Assembly (NCBI GenBank): GCA_009869945.1
Contig: WIXG01000109.1
Location: forward strand, 151,842 to 215,841
Length of the DNA: 64,000 bases
Source of the DNA: Mesaphorura yosii
Taxonomy: Eukaryota > Arthropoda > Collembola > Poduromorpha > Tullbergiidae
Reading direction: 5' to 3'
This document shows, in pieces, positions 1-12,166 of the stretch. Numbering within the stretch: the stretch's first letter is position 1; the number at the start of each line of letters is the position of its first letter. The position numbers and the translations under genes were made by a program. The notes beneath the pieces were generated by a model. That model had not been told where the DNA came from, did no database searches, and was given only the letters and a program-made list of their open reading frames with translations.

Positions 1-3000
1 AATGCGCAACGGGAATCGACATTCGACACCAAACAGCGAAGCAGCACCAGAAAAAGGTATTTCGCATTCGTTTCATGCGGTGAATACTTTCATTTGAAGA
101 AGGATCAAGTGTCAGCTCTTATTCTAATAGGCGCGTGAGAAAATTTTAACGAATATGATAAATGTACAATTCACAATTGAAATTGAAACCAAAACGCAGG
201 AGGCAAAAGGTAAAACCATGTTCTACTGTTACTTTGCACTGGTAGGATTCACATCTTTCGGAAAATCTCGGCAGCCTTTCACAATGGGACGGGGAACTGA
301 AATGAACGGTGAAGTACAAGAAACAAGAAAAACAAAACCCTAGCGGAGATAAGAAAAGAAGAGCCGCATTGTTACAATTCTTTTGCCTTTGCAGCTTCCG
401 CTTCTGATTGTGACGCGGCTCACGCTGTGCTCAATCCCGTCGCCGACCCGCAATGCAATGCTGTATCTCTGAGATCATCGCGCAGTGGCAGTAAAAGTTC
501 AAGTAATTATCAAGTAGTTCATGCCCTGCATAAATTAATCCCATTCCAATTCACACCGACTCGCACCGCTGTCATAATGGACAGAAATATGAAATCAAGC
601 TCGTAATCTTCATCACGATAAGGAAATCGAATTCTAATTGACATCTGTTCGGGACTGGCAAGACAGCAGATACTTGCAGCCATGTACATATTTTTAATTA
701 GGATTGTTCAAATATGGGAATTCTGAGTCGTAGATCGTGAGCTGGTGATTAGATTACAATTTTGCAATTGCGGCTCGCGATAGTGATTAAATTGAGACAT
801 CTTCTTCCACTCTACTGTAAGGTTTTCAGGACAATTCATTCCACTTTCTCAATATTGCATTGCATTGCATTGCATTGCATTGCACTTGCACTCAATTGTG
901 GAGTAGAAATAATAACAGATGACAATCAAAAGCCTACAAGCAACAAGGCAGACTGTCATAAATGGAGTTTATTCACTCGCGTCCGCGTCTTCGGCAAAAG
1001 TGAGTTAAATTCAGTAAATGAGAAATGAGTCGAATCGTGCCATTAAAAATGAAATTTCTTGTAACTTGAATGTCCATGTTTAATGTTGAATGTTAGTTTC
1101 ATTTTTCAAAAGCCACATTCCTCCGTGCCGAGGCTCTCGAGACTCGAGACGTGTCATAAAAAGTATGCCTGCAAAATGAGTTCAGTTAAAATGGAGCACA
1201 AGAGCACGTTACGTTGTTGAGTATTTACATTTCTGCGACGCAGAGCCAAAATATGCGTGCAAGTGCAGAATGCAAAATGCACTTGTACGTATGCCAAAAA
1301 CAAAGAGAGCCAAATGCAAAAAGTGCATTTTTGCAATCGTGCATTAAAAATGCGATCATTGTTTAGGTAGGAAATGAGCCGTGAAAATTGTGCTTTGTAT
1401 CAATTATGGGGCATTTCGAGCAGAGAAGAAACGCAGCAATGCAATGTCTGAATCATGTCTGACGTCTCATACGCGAGAAATTTCGTGTCATATGTTCAAT
1501 TTGCTCTAATTTGAACGGAGAGCAAGAGCCAGGGACCATCTTGCTTTGCTCTCTTGGAAGTCCATTCTTTGGCGCTTAATTTTTGTGTGTCTATTTGAGA
1601 ATAGCAGCAACGGCTTTAATTTCTTTCCTTACATAACTGTTGACACAGGCTGTCAGAAATTTGTCACTGTGTCATACTTGGACCAACAAAAAACGAAGTA
1701 CTCAGGTACAGTAATACCAACAATGATAGCGGTCATTTGCTGACACGCTTGCGTTATTCCTCACAAAAACAGAAAAAACTGAATTGGAACCATTTAGTTG
1801 CTCTTTTTTTAAAGTTCTTTCGACAAATGACTGCATATGCAGAGTAAACGCCTGGTGAACTGAATTTAATAAAGCATTTATGCACGTGTTCACAGAATCA
1901 TTTTCGACCTCAGAACGTCTGAACTACAAACTTCAATAGCTAATTGCAATTTTCTCCGGCCCTGCGCTTACTCCTGACCAGTGGTGACGAATCTAACGAA
2001 GCGCAGAGCCCAAATAACGTAGCATGACACCAAAGACGCCAATAAGACACCGGCACGGGAACAATAGGATCAAGAATGTGATAAAGATCATTTACTCGCT
2101 CAGGTGCGTGCGAACAATTAGGCACCCAACCAAACAAATAGACAAATACAAGGGATTAAGCGCCGAGTTGAGAATGAGATTCTCATGAAATGTGAAAGAT
2201 TGCAAATCTTTTTGCCTTTGCCTGCTGCGCGGTTGAGCCGTTGCAGTCTCCGTTGGAATTCTCCCAGGACACGCCGAGCCTGCGACTCTTCAAATCTTGA
2301 TTTGTTGTGAAGTAATTGCATAAGATCGTGTTACGATTACGAGATTATTTGACAAAACAAGAAGAATTGTGCAATCTGTAATGTCCATTGGCATCACAGA
2401 AGTGCTTCTTCAATTCTCGAAGAGGCTGAGGCGCAAATGTAAAGGCGAAAGGGCAATGAAAATGAAAGACGAATCGCATCTTCAATCCTCGCAGTGCTTT
2501 AAATGGGAATTCAGATTGCTCGATTTCTCGATTTCTGATATAAATGAGAATATTAAACTGCGGCGCATTTGTCTCGCTCATCTCCATCTTTTGAGAGCTT
2601 CATTTTTATAGCGGAGAATAATAAAAGGTAACGGAAGCCTCATTTAAGTACGCTAACACTAACTTTCGAACAAATGTAAAAATAGTACGATGCGTTTTTA
2701 TAACCCATAATTTCCTCACACGACACAATTCGCGCAAGCAAGCCCGAAATGTAAAATGCAAACCCAAAATGCTGAAATACGAGACGCAAAAATAACAACA
2801 GAAGATCATCGTCGTTTTGTCATGAGGCTAATGGTGGTAGAAGAAGAAAGTTAAATTCAAAAGTTATGCGTGCATATGTTGCGGTTTCCCGAGTAAACCA
2901 TGCAAAGCAGTCAGTCTTCGTTTTATTCGAGCTATTTTTGAACGTGTGTCATAAACACAAACACGATGGGCGACGGTTGTGACATGTGTGTGAACTAATT

Positions 3001-5096
3001 ACGAATTGGACATGGTTTCGAATGTGCATGTTTTTTTGTCTCATTATGCATCGGTTTGTCATGACAGACAGACTCAGCTTTCTAGCTTCAGATTTCTTGT
3101 GCACCGTTTCCTAAGCCGGCATTCTGACTTCTTCCTGCTTGGTGAATCTTTACGGGAAGAATCGTACAAATATTTTGCTGCGATTAATTTGTTTTGCATA
3201 TTTCAATGCAATGCGATGCAGTACAACGCAATAAGTTGTAACCGCTTTTGTCTGTGATATCCGGAACGGCAGAATAATAATAATAACAGGTTATGTTATG
3301 AAATTTACAGTTACGGAAGCATGTCATGAAAATTCGTGAAGTAATTCACGGAATCCAAAAATAAACGTGCGGATTTAGTGTTTATGTAATAATCTGAATT
3401 TTTTATTAGCGTATACCTTCCTCGTTTCGATTGTGTACCGGCTCCGAGTTTGGGCTGCTTGGCAGTTGGTATTTAAAAATGCATCGACCTTCTTACCAAC
3501 TGAAGCTTTGCGCGATTACGAGCATTAATGCCAATATTAAATATGATGTTAATTTGAAAATTTGACTGACCATCTGTCAAGTTTGCGTTGCGTTGCATTT
3601 CATTCAAGCATGCCGAAGTCGTTCCTCGAAGTTTGTAGACATCTGCGAATTTAAATTAACAAGTACAGTCGACTCAGGCTAGGGCTTTAAAATGGTCAAA
3701 AACTGTCGCCGATCTGCATTTTCACGGATCTCTTAAAATAAACACTCTCTCCTGGGGCACGTAAATCCAAGCTAATTACGAGTCAATTAAAAGCGTACGT
3801 CGTGAATGGTGAATGCGACTTTCGAACTATTTCAAGTTTATTCCATAAAAATCTTAATTAGACTCTCCTGTCATGAAAGGATTTTCACAGCCAACAAGTA
3901 AATTGCTGATGGATAATGCATTCCGACCCTATTTTCACATCTGTACAGATTGAGATGAATTCCCAAATTGATAGAAAGTACGGCATAAAAGTATTGCTCA
4001 TTGCTGTTAATGACTAGTTCTTCGTCGCTGTGCCGTGCCTATTTAAGTAGACTGAGTATTCGTGTGTCATGTCATACGAGTTCTTTTATCCCGAGTGGAT
4101 TTATTATGAGAATTAATTATCATTGGATCCTCACAACACATTGCCAATTGCCATATAAGTACGCGTACGCACAGTGTAGAATAAAGATCACAAAAGGAGA
4201 AGAGGAGAGTCGAGAAGAAGACTTGAGAAGATGGATGAATAAAATTGTGCGATATCATTCTCATTATCCTACCGATGCGATGAGATGCCATTGCAATGCC
4301 ATGCCGTAAGTGTACTCACTTATTTCTGTTCCGTCCTGATGTGCCTGCATGGTAATAATAATTTACTCCATAATATTAATCATATTAGTAATGTGTGGCT
4401 AATTTCAATACATGTCATTACGAACAGTAGAAAGTTGTGAGGACGTGACAGATAACGAGTGCGTGGAGTAAATTGCAAATATTAACATAGTCAGTAGTAT
4501 GTATATACGTGTCATCTCCTTCTGAAAACTGAATCTGTAATCTGTAATGATTAAGACATGTTCCTGAAATACGAACACGATTGCGAAAAGATAATTAATT
4601 ACAAGAAGCAGAAGATTTAAGATCCGCATTCTGAATCCGAATCTTTCAATGGTTGTGTTTCGTTTGAAGGATTGAAATAAATTCCAAGCATTAGACTTGA
4701 CCAAAGGTGGTGATTAGGCTCGTATCGTGAAGTGAATGCAACATATCGCACTCTGAATTTGCAAGTAGTGAAGTATGAGAATCAGAAATATTTTATCAGA
4801 TTTCAAGTTGATTAAGCATTCGTGCACGCTTTTTGCCTGCTACTTCTTGTGAATTTTGTCATTCTGCACCGTTTTTATGGTTATGCCTTATTCAAATGCA
4901 TTTTGTTAACTCATCTGTTGCGAAAGACACAGACGCGGCAGAATGACTAATTTTTATTCCAGTGCTAAAAAATAACCCAATTCAAGCCGCAGTGTATGCG
5001 TAACAGACAAACGGGGGAAGGGGCACACCATGTCAGCAGAGTCAGCGAAGTCACTGAGAGCACGGGATTGACAAACACAAAACAGAAAGGCTTGAG
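1..5096. other. Gene-free stretch, no gene recognised
   Basis: All open frames here are short (102 codons or fewer), overlap on opposite strands and show no domain I recognise. The only structured element I see is the TTGCA pentamer array at 855-884, with scattered imperfect GCAATGCAATG echoes. Part of this DNA may be 3' UTR or flanking sequence of the galactosyltransferase gene that ends at 5135. Confidence 0.6.
855..884. repeat. (TTGCA)6 microsatellite
   Basis: Six consecutive perfect copies of the pentamer TTGCA. Related single or double copies occur near 1438 and 3207. It looks like an ordinary tandem repeat in non-coding DNA. Confidence 0.9.
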
Positions 5097-5134
5097 TTTA
5101 TTTTGCTTCTTAAGTTTTACGTATGTCGTCTATT

Positions 5135-6345
5135 CTAAACTCGAGCGTTCATAATCTGATCATACAAATCATACATTAAACTCATGTCGCCGTCAGTGTG
5201 GTACGCAGTACACGTGGTAATTGACTCAGGCCTACTAAAATATCTGTGTAATCGAGGATAATGTGCGTCGTACATATTTGGAATCTGTTGCAGTTCAATA
5301 TTAAGGAACTCATTCGCAATGAGTCCGGTCACGTAGACATCTTCTAAGTTGAACACTGGCACTTGTAAACTTGCGTCAATCAGTTTCGGCACAACTGCTG
5401 CACTGAGCACATAGCAAGGTCCGCCAACGTAGTTTGGAAGGGACGACGTTTTCGCTTTAGCTTCCCTCCACAGCGCTGACGGAACATACCACTTTGAGAA
5501 CGAGTTCCACGTGTGAGGGCTTCGGCCTTCGTGCACGAGACCACCGACATAATTCTGGTACACAGGAGCTGAAGGCTCAATGCTTTGAATGTAACGCAAC
5601 ATCTCTGGCACGTGAATGAATACGTCGTCGTCAGTCTTAATTAAGTATCTTGACTTTGGACAATTATTCGAGAACCACTTGAGCATTCTTAGCGTTTTGA
5701 TTGAAAGATTAGAATAATGTTCATCCAAGTCTTCGATAATGAGATCACCGTGAAGTTGGGCTTCCATCTGGACATCCTTCAAATCGAAACCAAATTCAGC
5801 GTTATGACAAGACTCAGGAACAGAGACAGCGACAAAAGATCACTTACATCTTTTTCTGATGATTTTGGAGTTCCAAGAAAGAAGAATATCATCACATTAT
5901 TTTCGTATTTCCAGTTGACCCAAGTTTTGCGTATCGTCTCGCGCCTGGCTCTACTGCTTGCTAACGTCGTGATAAGAATTGTGGCGTCGAGATTTCGGCC
6001 TTTGAACTGATTTAGAGATTTGCAAATCAAACACATGCCATGCTGTTCATAATTATGATAGTACTGCATATTTCTTACCTGGCATCCTTTTGTTGGATTC
6101 ATGATTGTTGTGTCTTCATTGAGCTTCAAAAAGTCGTGCATATTCCTGCTTCCAAGCGCTTCCAAAATTATGGACGTCTTCCGAGTTTGTTCCAAGTAAT
6201 TGATTAAATACACAAGGACCAAGGCCGCAGTTGCAAAGTACAGTAGAGTCTTGCTGTTGAACCTTGAAAGTTGCTGCTTAATTGTGAAAGACGGATTCTT
6301 GAAAATTCGGAGCACGCGATGCCGTTTCCGCAGCAGTTGATCCAT
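5135..6345 (-). CDS. Beta-1,3-galactosyltransferase family (GT31) type II membrane enzyme
   Basis: Two exons on the minus strand: 6345-5848 and 5776-5135, joined in phase 0 by a GTAAGT...AG intron, giving 379 residues. The start is the ATG at 6345; an in-frame TGA lies upstream with no other ATG between. A basic N-terminus is followed by one signal-anchor helix (about residues 33-53), then a lumenal catalytic domain. Exon 2 carries the GT31 hallmarks: the DDD metal/UDP-sugar motif in IKTDDDVFIH (about residues 213-222) and EDVYVTG near the end. The expected role is transfer of galactose or GlcNAc in beta-1,3 linkage in the Golgi. The acceptor cannot be told from sequence, so a B3GNT-type enzyme is possible. 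An AATAAA signal on the minus strand lies at 5102-5097, about 32 bases past the stop. Confidence 0.88.
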
Positions 6346-8049
6346 CGCTCTTGTGCCCTCACTCAATCACTGAAGTTACATTTGTAACTTCACGGAATTG
6401 ATTATGCAAACCAGATGCCAAACTTCCAAGAACAGCTGCAGCAACTCAGCAAGCTTAAATTAATTCATGAACACAGCCCTTGCAGGAACAGCCCTGGATG
6501 CTGTGATTGAAAAATGATACTAATTCTATTGCGTCATTGCCTGTCGAAACAGACGTCTGCGTCCGGTCCGTACTGGGTTCCTTCTACAGAAAAGAGAACA
6601 CAATAGCAATCACAAAAAGGATAAGTGAGATAAGATAACTATGAATTATCACCGACCTCTTCTGTCAACAGGCAGTAGTCAGCATCAGCCCAAGTGCACC
6701 TACAAATCCATCTTTTTGTTTTCTAACTTTTTATAAACTTGAACTTTTTGGAGCTTCGCGTGGAGTCCAGCACTCAGTACTTTCGCAATTTGGTCAAGTT
6801 GACTCTAATAATTCCAGGACTACACCACCACCAGCAGCGCGCTGCGAAATACTGGCCACTTAAGCCACAAACACGGAAAACATCACAAATCGAACCAAAC
6901 CAGTATCTCCAGGCTCCAACTCCGACTGCATTGGCAATGACGTCTATGACACACTCTTCGAAGTCTTCAGTGTTCAGAGAGTAGCGATTCGAAGTTATTC
7001 TGTAGAAGTAATTAAACTTTTAGTCAGGAGTAGTAACTAAACAGCCTTTCTTCATAAACAATATACAAAACAGCTCTTGAATTGCAAATGAGACGTACCG
7101 TTTGTCAAACTTCGTTAAAATTAACTTCAATGACTTTGACTTTAATAAACCGAAATGCCGACTCTCAAACGGATAACGCGACGCTTGCCGTCGTCAGAAG
7201 TCAGAACGAAACTTTATGATACGGACACCACATTATGAGTTACAGTAATGAGAGTCCGTTTCTACCTGCTGTATGTAGTGTGAACATCATTGGAGAATAA
7301 TTTGATACAACTTACAACGAATATCCTTTTATCTGGTCGCAATCCGAGAATAAATTAGTAGCATGCAATCATGAAACCAGGATCTGAATCTGGAGTGTTT
7401 CAACGGGCGGGGGCTTCCTCGTACGATAAATCTGAGTCGTAATATCCAAGATCCATTTTCATAAATAATCGTGCTTCGTGCATCGGCGATCGTGTTCCAA
7501 ACTTTAGACCAGCCAGGCGAAAGAAGACAGCACAAAGCCCAAAGCGGCAAAAATTTAATGCAATGTGGTTCGGTCCCATAATTTTAAGTGCGCTGTACTG
7601 AAATGGCTGAGTGCTTCAGGCCTCATGTGTTATACGGTTCTCAGGCAACCGCGCGTCACGCAATTTCGGATCCGGAAGAAAGCTAATTTTGCGGTGCGGT
7701 GCGGTGCGAGTGCTGGATTCATGTGCACATGTTTTAATAATAATGGATTTTAAGAATTTATGAACTATCCATGTTTTTCCATCGCATGTCGCATGCAGTA
7801 GTGCTAAGTAAGCAAACAAGAATTTGTCGAACTATGTCATGTCATGTCGCACGCAATCCAATCACACGCAGTTCTACTATTTCGCTCAACTCGGAAGCTC
7901 CGATTGGCAATACGGCACAGATACTAATGATAATCATGGGGACGAAGAATACCTCGCCTGTAAATTGATACATTTATTTCTAGTGCACGAAGCGGAAACA
8001 GAAACACAACGGAACACAATTCTGGAAAGGCTGAGAAACCACGTTAGTC
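6346..8049. other. Intergenic region between galactosyltransferase and GPCR genes
   Basis: About 1.7 kb with no frame I can support. It holds the galactosyltransferase promoter and 5' UTR side and the GPCR 3' UTR. Upstream non-coding exons of the galactosyltransferase may lie here but cannot be placed. Confidence 0.5.
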
Positions 8050-9485
8050 TTAGCCGAGTCTCAGCACTCTTCGAAACCCTTTCTTAAATTCTTGATTTGA
8101 TGCAGCGTAAATGATTGGATTGAGCCCCGAGTTGACGTAACCCAGCCAGGTCAGGATTTGGAACATGGCTGCGCCGGGCTGATATGTCTTCGGCAGCATC
8201 GATGCGATGATGTTCATAAAGCCAAGTGGAAGCCAACAGACGATGAATGCGCCCTGTGATCACAAATCGATAAATTGCACCAAATTAGACGAGACAGGAA
8301 ATCCATTGCGTCGATTGCTTACCATAATGAGTCCAAGCGTTCGAGCCGCCTTTCTTTCACGAGACAGCGAAAACTTCTTCTTGTTCACCAGAAAGGCGCT
8401 GATTTGTGCGGACTGTTTACGTTTTCCGAGGCTTTTCCTGATTGATGAAGTCCCGTTGCTTGAACTCCCGTCTGCGGACACCTTCGTGGACAACTGCTGC
8501 GGGTTCTCCGTCGTGTCGCAATCGCTCGTCACCTCCACACAGTTGACCTTGGCTCTTTCTTGCAACCTTTCCTTGATGGCCCCGTAAATCCTGAAGTACA
8601 GGAAGGACATTATGCAGAGTGGAAAGAAAAGGGCGCCGATTGCAAGGTGAATTTGATGAGCCAAGTCGTAAGGCAGGTCGCACTTGCTGGGCCTCTCGCC
8701 GACCCTCGAATCAAGAACCGGTTCAGTGCCAATCCAGAACGAGATGATCCAAATGCAGATGATGATGGACAAAATGCTTCGGATGTTGCGCTTCTGAATG
8801 TAGTTGACCCCATCAGTTATGGCACGATACCTGTCAATGGCGATGGCACACTGAAATGACACATAGCCGGGATTCAATTCAGGGTCTGATGTCGAAGACG
8901 AGGCAGAAACAAGTCAAAAAGTCATACCAAATGAAGAATGGACGCTGTGCACAAGGACACGTCTATGGCGAGGTACAGCCTGCAGGCAGCGGTTCCCCAC
9001 TTCCAGACACCGTTCAGGAGGACAGTTGTAATGTTAAAAGGCAGGACAAGCAGGGCGACCGCCATGTCCGCTCCAGCAAGGGACACGATGTAAATATTTT
9101 GGGGCGAACGAAGTGATTTCTGAGTAAACACTGCCACAATCACTAACAGATTCCCTAAAATTATTGCCAGGCTTATGATAAGCAGTGGAATCAGAATGAG
9201 AACCACTTTCCAGGTTGCCATCGGTTCGACCTCATCGTGCAAGAGTAACGCAGTCGACACATTCTGCGCTGTGCTAAAATTATTGCCGATTATCATGGCG
9301 AACGTACTTGTTTCAAAGTCACGACTGCTCGTCACTGCTGGTAAAGGATTTTGTGAGCTCGTCCACGCCAAATCAGGTTCTAGGGTGCTATTTTCCATGC
9401 TGCTGGTACTGGAATCGTTTGACAAAGAGGAAGACACCGCCCAAGGAGGGTTTAGTTTATCAAAAATGTCTGAAATGTTTTTCAT
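8050..9485 (-). CDS. Aminergic-type (tyramine/octopamine-like) G-protein-coupled receptor
   Basis: Three minus-strand exons: 9485-8928, 8850-8323 and 8253-8050, all phase 0, giving 429 residues. A Ser/Thr-rich N-terminus with several N-glycosylation sequons precedes seven membrane helices. Class A marks are clear: GNLLVI in TM1, D140 in TM2, D175 in TM3 (amine anchor), DRY (192-194) followed by RAITDGVNYIQKR, CWLP (368-371) in TM6 and NPIIY (407-411) in TM7. The DRY-to-loop-2 region most resembles insect tyramine/octopamine receptors. Oddly, the TM5 serines expected four and eight residues before P263 are Ala259 and Leu255, and the aromatic pair after CWLP is Leu-Gly. The C-tail is short (about 15 residues) without cysteine. 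The aminergic fold is secure; the ligand is not. Confidence 0.87.
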
Positions 9486-10162
9486 TTTGTGCGTTACAAG
9501 TTATACCGTATTACTTATGGCTTGGCTTATTATTATAGTAAGAAAATACAGTAATTGTGACTTAACACTACCAAGGTTGCACTTGCAGGAACTTATTCTA
9601 GATAAATGCAATTGAGATTAGTTTTCTTCAACATTCAGACTCGACATTTGTGCTAAGGCAGAGAGAAACGGTGAGTGGATACAGTTTCCGGTTCGCGATT
9701 TGTAATGGCAATGGCAGTACTACTAAGAACAGCTTGTACATAAATACAATCAGAAGATTACTCAACATCGAACACAATTCGTCTTATAAAAATGTCGTTA
9801 CTACAAACAAACGAGGAAAGTTTGCCCCAGAAGTGGTTAGACAGTTAGCCATTCATTTTACAAAATAAGTTAAGAATACACTGCGGAAAAGGAACTCGAC
9901 TCGCCTACTTCGAACCTGTAATAATTTTTGCGGTTATATGGAAAGTGTGTGTGTCGTAACCTCCACTGATCTTTTGCTTCTTTACATTGGGAACCACGCA
10001 CGGTTGAAATGGCAAATGGCATGTAAAAATTTTGTGCAAGAATTGACTACATAGAGTAAACTATGAAGATTAGCATGCATGCACACGCAAATAATTACAC
10101 AAAATTGCCACACTTCTGACTGAACTGGTCGAAACTCTTGTCGCATTTTGGGAGTGTGTGAA
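9486..10162. other. Intergenic region upstream of GPCR start
   Basis: This contains the 5' flank of the GPCR and the 3' flank of the centrosomin-like gene. Small frames on the plus strand (for example 9650-9868) show no recognisable motifs. Confidence 0.5.
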
Positions 10163-12166
10163 CTATGTATGGCTGTGGCTAGCTAAATTCATGTCCTGTG
10201 GGCTGTGGTGCAAATGTTCGTTTTGCTCCAAGGTTTGCTGAGCACCTTCCAAAATATTATGCGTCCTGTGCAACTGACGGCAAATTGCCTTCTCGAAATC
10301 TTCCTTCTCCTTTGTCGTTTTCTTTAGTCTTGACGCAGTTGAATCTAGTGCCTATAAAATGAATAAGTAAATACCATGTGACAATGAGCACAGTCTAAAC
10401 TGAAGTCGGGTTATATTGTAGCCAACCGAAAACGTATACCTGTTTTGCTTGCTTTAGCTTGTATGCCAGAGTCCTGTTGATTCTCCTCAGTTCTTCTTTA
10501 TCGAGGTCTTCGGACTGTTTTTGTTCCAGTGAGATTCTACTGGAGCTTGACGGCTCTGGAACCATATTTCCGACGCTGGCGCTGGCAGACCCAAGTTGCT
10601 GAGCCAGGGCCTCCTGGTCAGTCTCGATTCCTAGATCTGGAGATGGATCTTCCCTAACCTCTTGATGACTTACGGAACTCGTCTAAGGTAGATAAGATAG
10701 AAATATTAAAGTATCTGATACAGAAAATAATGCCTTAAAACCAGTGTTGTACATACCAGCCCGACGGTGATAAATCTTTCATAAGTTTCATCCACTGGAC
10801 AAATTGCTCGCAGAGTTTTCATTTCAGTAACAAGCTTTTCATATTCCCTGTGCAACCTGTCTGACATTCTCAACTTCTCTTCTAATACGTCGTTTTGCCT
10901 TTTCAGATGATTAATTTCGTGTCCAACCTGCTCAAGAGCTGCGTTCAGAGATGATACCGTGTGCTTCAACATCTGAAATTGTACCAGGAGATTTACTTTC
11001 TGCTATATTAGGAAACAATGATGGCCTATTCGCCCATTCAAATCAAATACGATGAGCTAACCTCATTTTCCGACAATTGACTCTTGTTTTGAACTTTCAT
11101 ATCATTAAACCGGAATCCCATTTCTTTCATCGCTTCGCATGTAGTCGTAACTTTCAAGTTGAGCGCATAATTTTCTTCCTTCAGTTTAGTAATCTGATCG
11201 TGACGCTTGTGTGCTTTTTGTAATAATTTGTCAATTTCTGTTTCCTTTTGCTTGGATTCATTTCGAAGTCCACCGACTTCTCGTTTGAGGGTTTCATTGT
11301 CATACTTCAGTGTTCGAAGCTGTGACTCCAGTTTCTCGTTGGCATTCTGAAGGATATTATTTTGTTCCACAGTAGGGTTGAGGAGATGATTATTATTGTT
11401 GTAGGTAGAATTGCCGGTTCCGCCAAAACTGTTGAATGCTTTCACACATTTTTCAATTTCATCCTCCTCTTCCTCTTTCTTCATTTTAGTGAGGGCCAAT
11501 TCACGATCTAACACATCCAACTTATGGCTAAGTTCTTCGTTGCGAGACAGTTGTAATTGTTCTCGCCGTAGAGCTTCGTTCCTTTCTTCCTCAAGCCTCA
11601 AACGCTGATTTTCTGCAGTGACTAGTTTTAGATTGAGAGCTTCATTGTCCTTCTTTAGCTGTTGGAATTCTGACACAATCTCGTTTGTTGCAACAGTGAG
11701 TCCATCTTGACCTGTGGAAAAATAAATTCTTAATTTGGAATTGGCATGAATGCATCAAGACGAAGTGTTCAGAACATTTTATCTTACCAGAACTGTTGAG
11801 TTGACCTTGCTGAGCACTTGGATTTCGTTGTTTCCCGTATTTAGACTGCTCAATTAAATGAAGACGAACTTTCAGCTGAAATGGAACACGATACTCGATA
11901 CCTTAATGCAACCAACCATGATACTGAATGCTGAATATGATTTTGTTTTTTCGAGCAATTACCTGAAAGTTTTCTCCTTCTAACTCCTTGATTCTTTCTC
12001 CATAATCTCTGAACGTCAATTGCCTTCCACCTTTACTCGACGTACTGGTAACGGGACGACTTCCAAGATAGGATGCTCCATCAACTTCGTCCAATCCGGT
12101 CCCAGCAAAGGACACCGGCCGATTGTGCTGGCGTGGCTCTACATAGGTAACTCCATTCTCCATCAT
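10163..12166 (-). CDS. cnn: Centrosomin/CDK5RAP2-like coiled-coil protein with CM1 motif
   Basis: Six minus-strand exons: 12166-11963, 11875-11788, 11711-11062, 10972-10757, 10682-10440 and 10351-10163, giving 529 residues with consistent phases. The start is the first of two adjacent ATGs; an in-frame TGA sits three codons upstream. Residues about 48-84 form a CM1-type motif (GGRQLTFRDYGERIKELEGE followed by NFQLKVRLHLIEQ), the segment that in the Cnn/CDK5RAP2/myomegalin family recruits and activates gamma-tubulin ring complexes. Most of the remainder, especially residues about 120-390, is heptad-like coiled coil. Expected site: centrosome or other microtubule-organising centre. At 529 residues it is about half the length of fly Cnn, and I see no CM2-type C-terminus. 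Either the lineage has a short form or further exons lie outside those found. Confidence 0.8.

Noticed and set aside
4001-4309. 102-codon plus-strand frame
   Set aside because: Overlaps a minus-strand frame; no motif; in repeat-like AT-rich DNA.
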